Shown piece by piece: positions 14,738 to 14,827 of a DNA stretch of 14,827 nucleotides. Source of the stretch: JBBSUX01 sp038234045 (GTDB lineage: Bacteria; Pseudomonadota; Gammaproteobacteria; Burkholderiales; Burkholderiaceae_C); contig JBBSUX010000059.1 in NCBI GenBank assembly GCA_038234045.1, forward strand, positions 1 to 14,827, written 5' to 3'. Position numbers and translations under genes: made by a program. Numbering within the stretch: position 1 is the first letter of the stretch; every line of letters begins with the position of its first letter. Below the pieces are notes generated by a model, which was not told the origin of the DNA, did no database searches, and saw nothing but the letters and a program-made list of their open reading frames with translations.

Positions 14738-14827
14738 TTAGCCCTTGGCTAAAACACCAGCATTAAGGCTGTACGCCTCTTCCAACAATCTTTCAAAGAT
14801 CTCGCGTTTCTCCAAATGCAAAACCCC
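14738..14827 (-). CDS. Probable C-terminal end of a minus-strand gene (partial)
   Basis: On the minus strand a frame is open from the right edge for 29 codons to TAA. The encoded tail (GVLHLEKREIFERLLEEAYS, then nine more residues ending VLAKG) is amphipathic, with heptad-like Leu/Phe and Glu/Lys spacing, as in a helical C-terminus. It would converge on the amidotransferase gene. Another minus frame is open for a similar length, so coding is uncertain. TTAGCC and GGCTAA (14738-14752) form a 6-bp hairpin over the stop codon. No family can be named. Confidence 0.3.
   Translation of the reverse strand, partial: GVLHLEKREIFERLLEEAYSLNAGVLAKG

Overview
The window looks like chromosomal DNA of a betaproteobacterium, most likely order Burkholderiales. 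This rests on the lptA-lptB-rpoN block, on a block of argS, a SPOR-domain gene and dsbA, on high G/C at third codon positions, and on TGA being the usual stop. The family cannot be fixed from sequence reading alone. No rRNA, tRNA, CRISPR array or insertion sequence was seen.

Left part, minus strand (1-6486). Read in the direction of transcription the order is argS, SPOR-domain protein, dsbA, strong terminator, lptA, lptB, a possible 87-codon ORF, then rpoN, which runs off the left edge. These are envelope and housekeeping genes: arginine charging of tRNA, septal or peptidoglycan binding, periplasmic disulfide formation, LPS transport to the outer membrane, and sigma-54. The main anomaly is in argS: its reading frame is broken by one in-frame TAG at codon 321, inside an otherwise intact 562-codon frame.

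Middle (6487-9874). A small secreted PsiF-repeat protein reads rightward. It converges on a DUF2214 membrane protein across a bidirectional terminator. Then come a LysR regulator and a class III (CaiB/BaiF) CoA-transferase on the minus strand; the LysR start codon lies inside the last codons of the transferase.

Right part (9875-14827). A 314-bp divergent regulatory region separates the CoA-transferase from glcB (malate synthase G, plus strand). It contains a 9-bp perfect inverted repeat with centres 43 bp apart, one arm of which falls inside the likely glcB promoter. After glcB come a fasciclin-domain lipoprotein with a methionine/serine-rich linker, a strong terminator, a 62-residue 4-oxalocrotonate-tautomerase-like protein and a YafJ-type class II glutamine amidotransferase. 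At the right edge is the probable tail of a minus-strand gene.

No clearly new multi-gene system was found. The points most worth a second look are the amber codon in argS, the 87-codon ORF joined by GTGA overlaps to lptB and rpoN, and the operator-like repeat in front of glcB.
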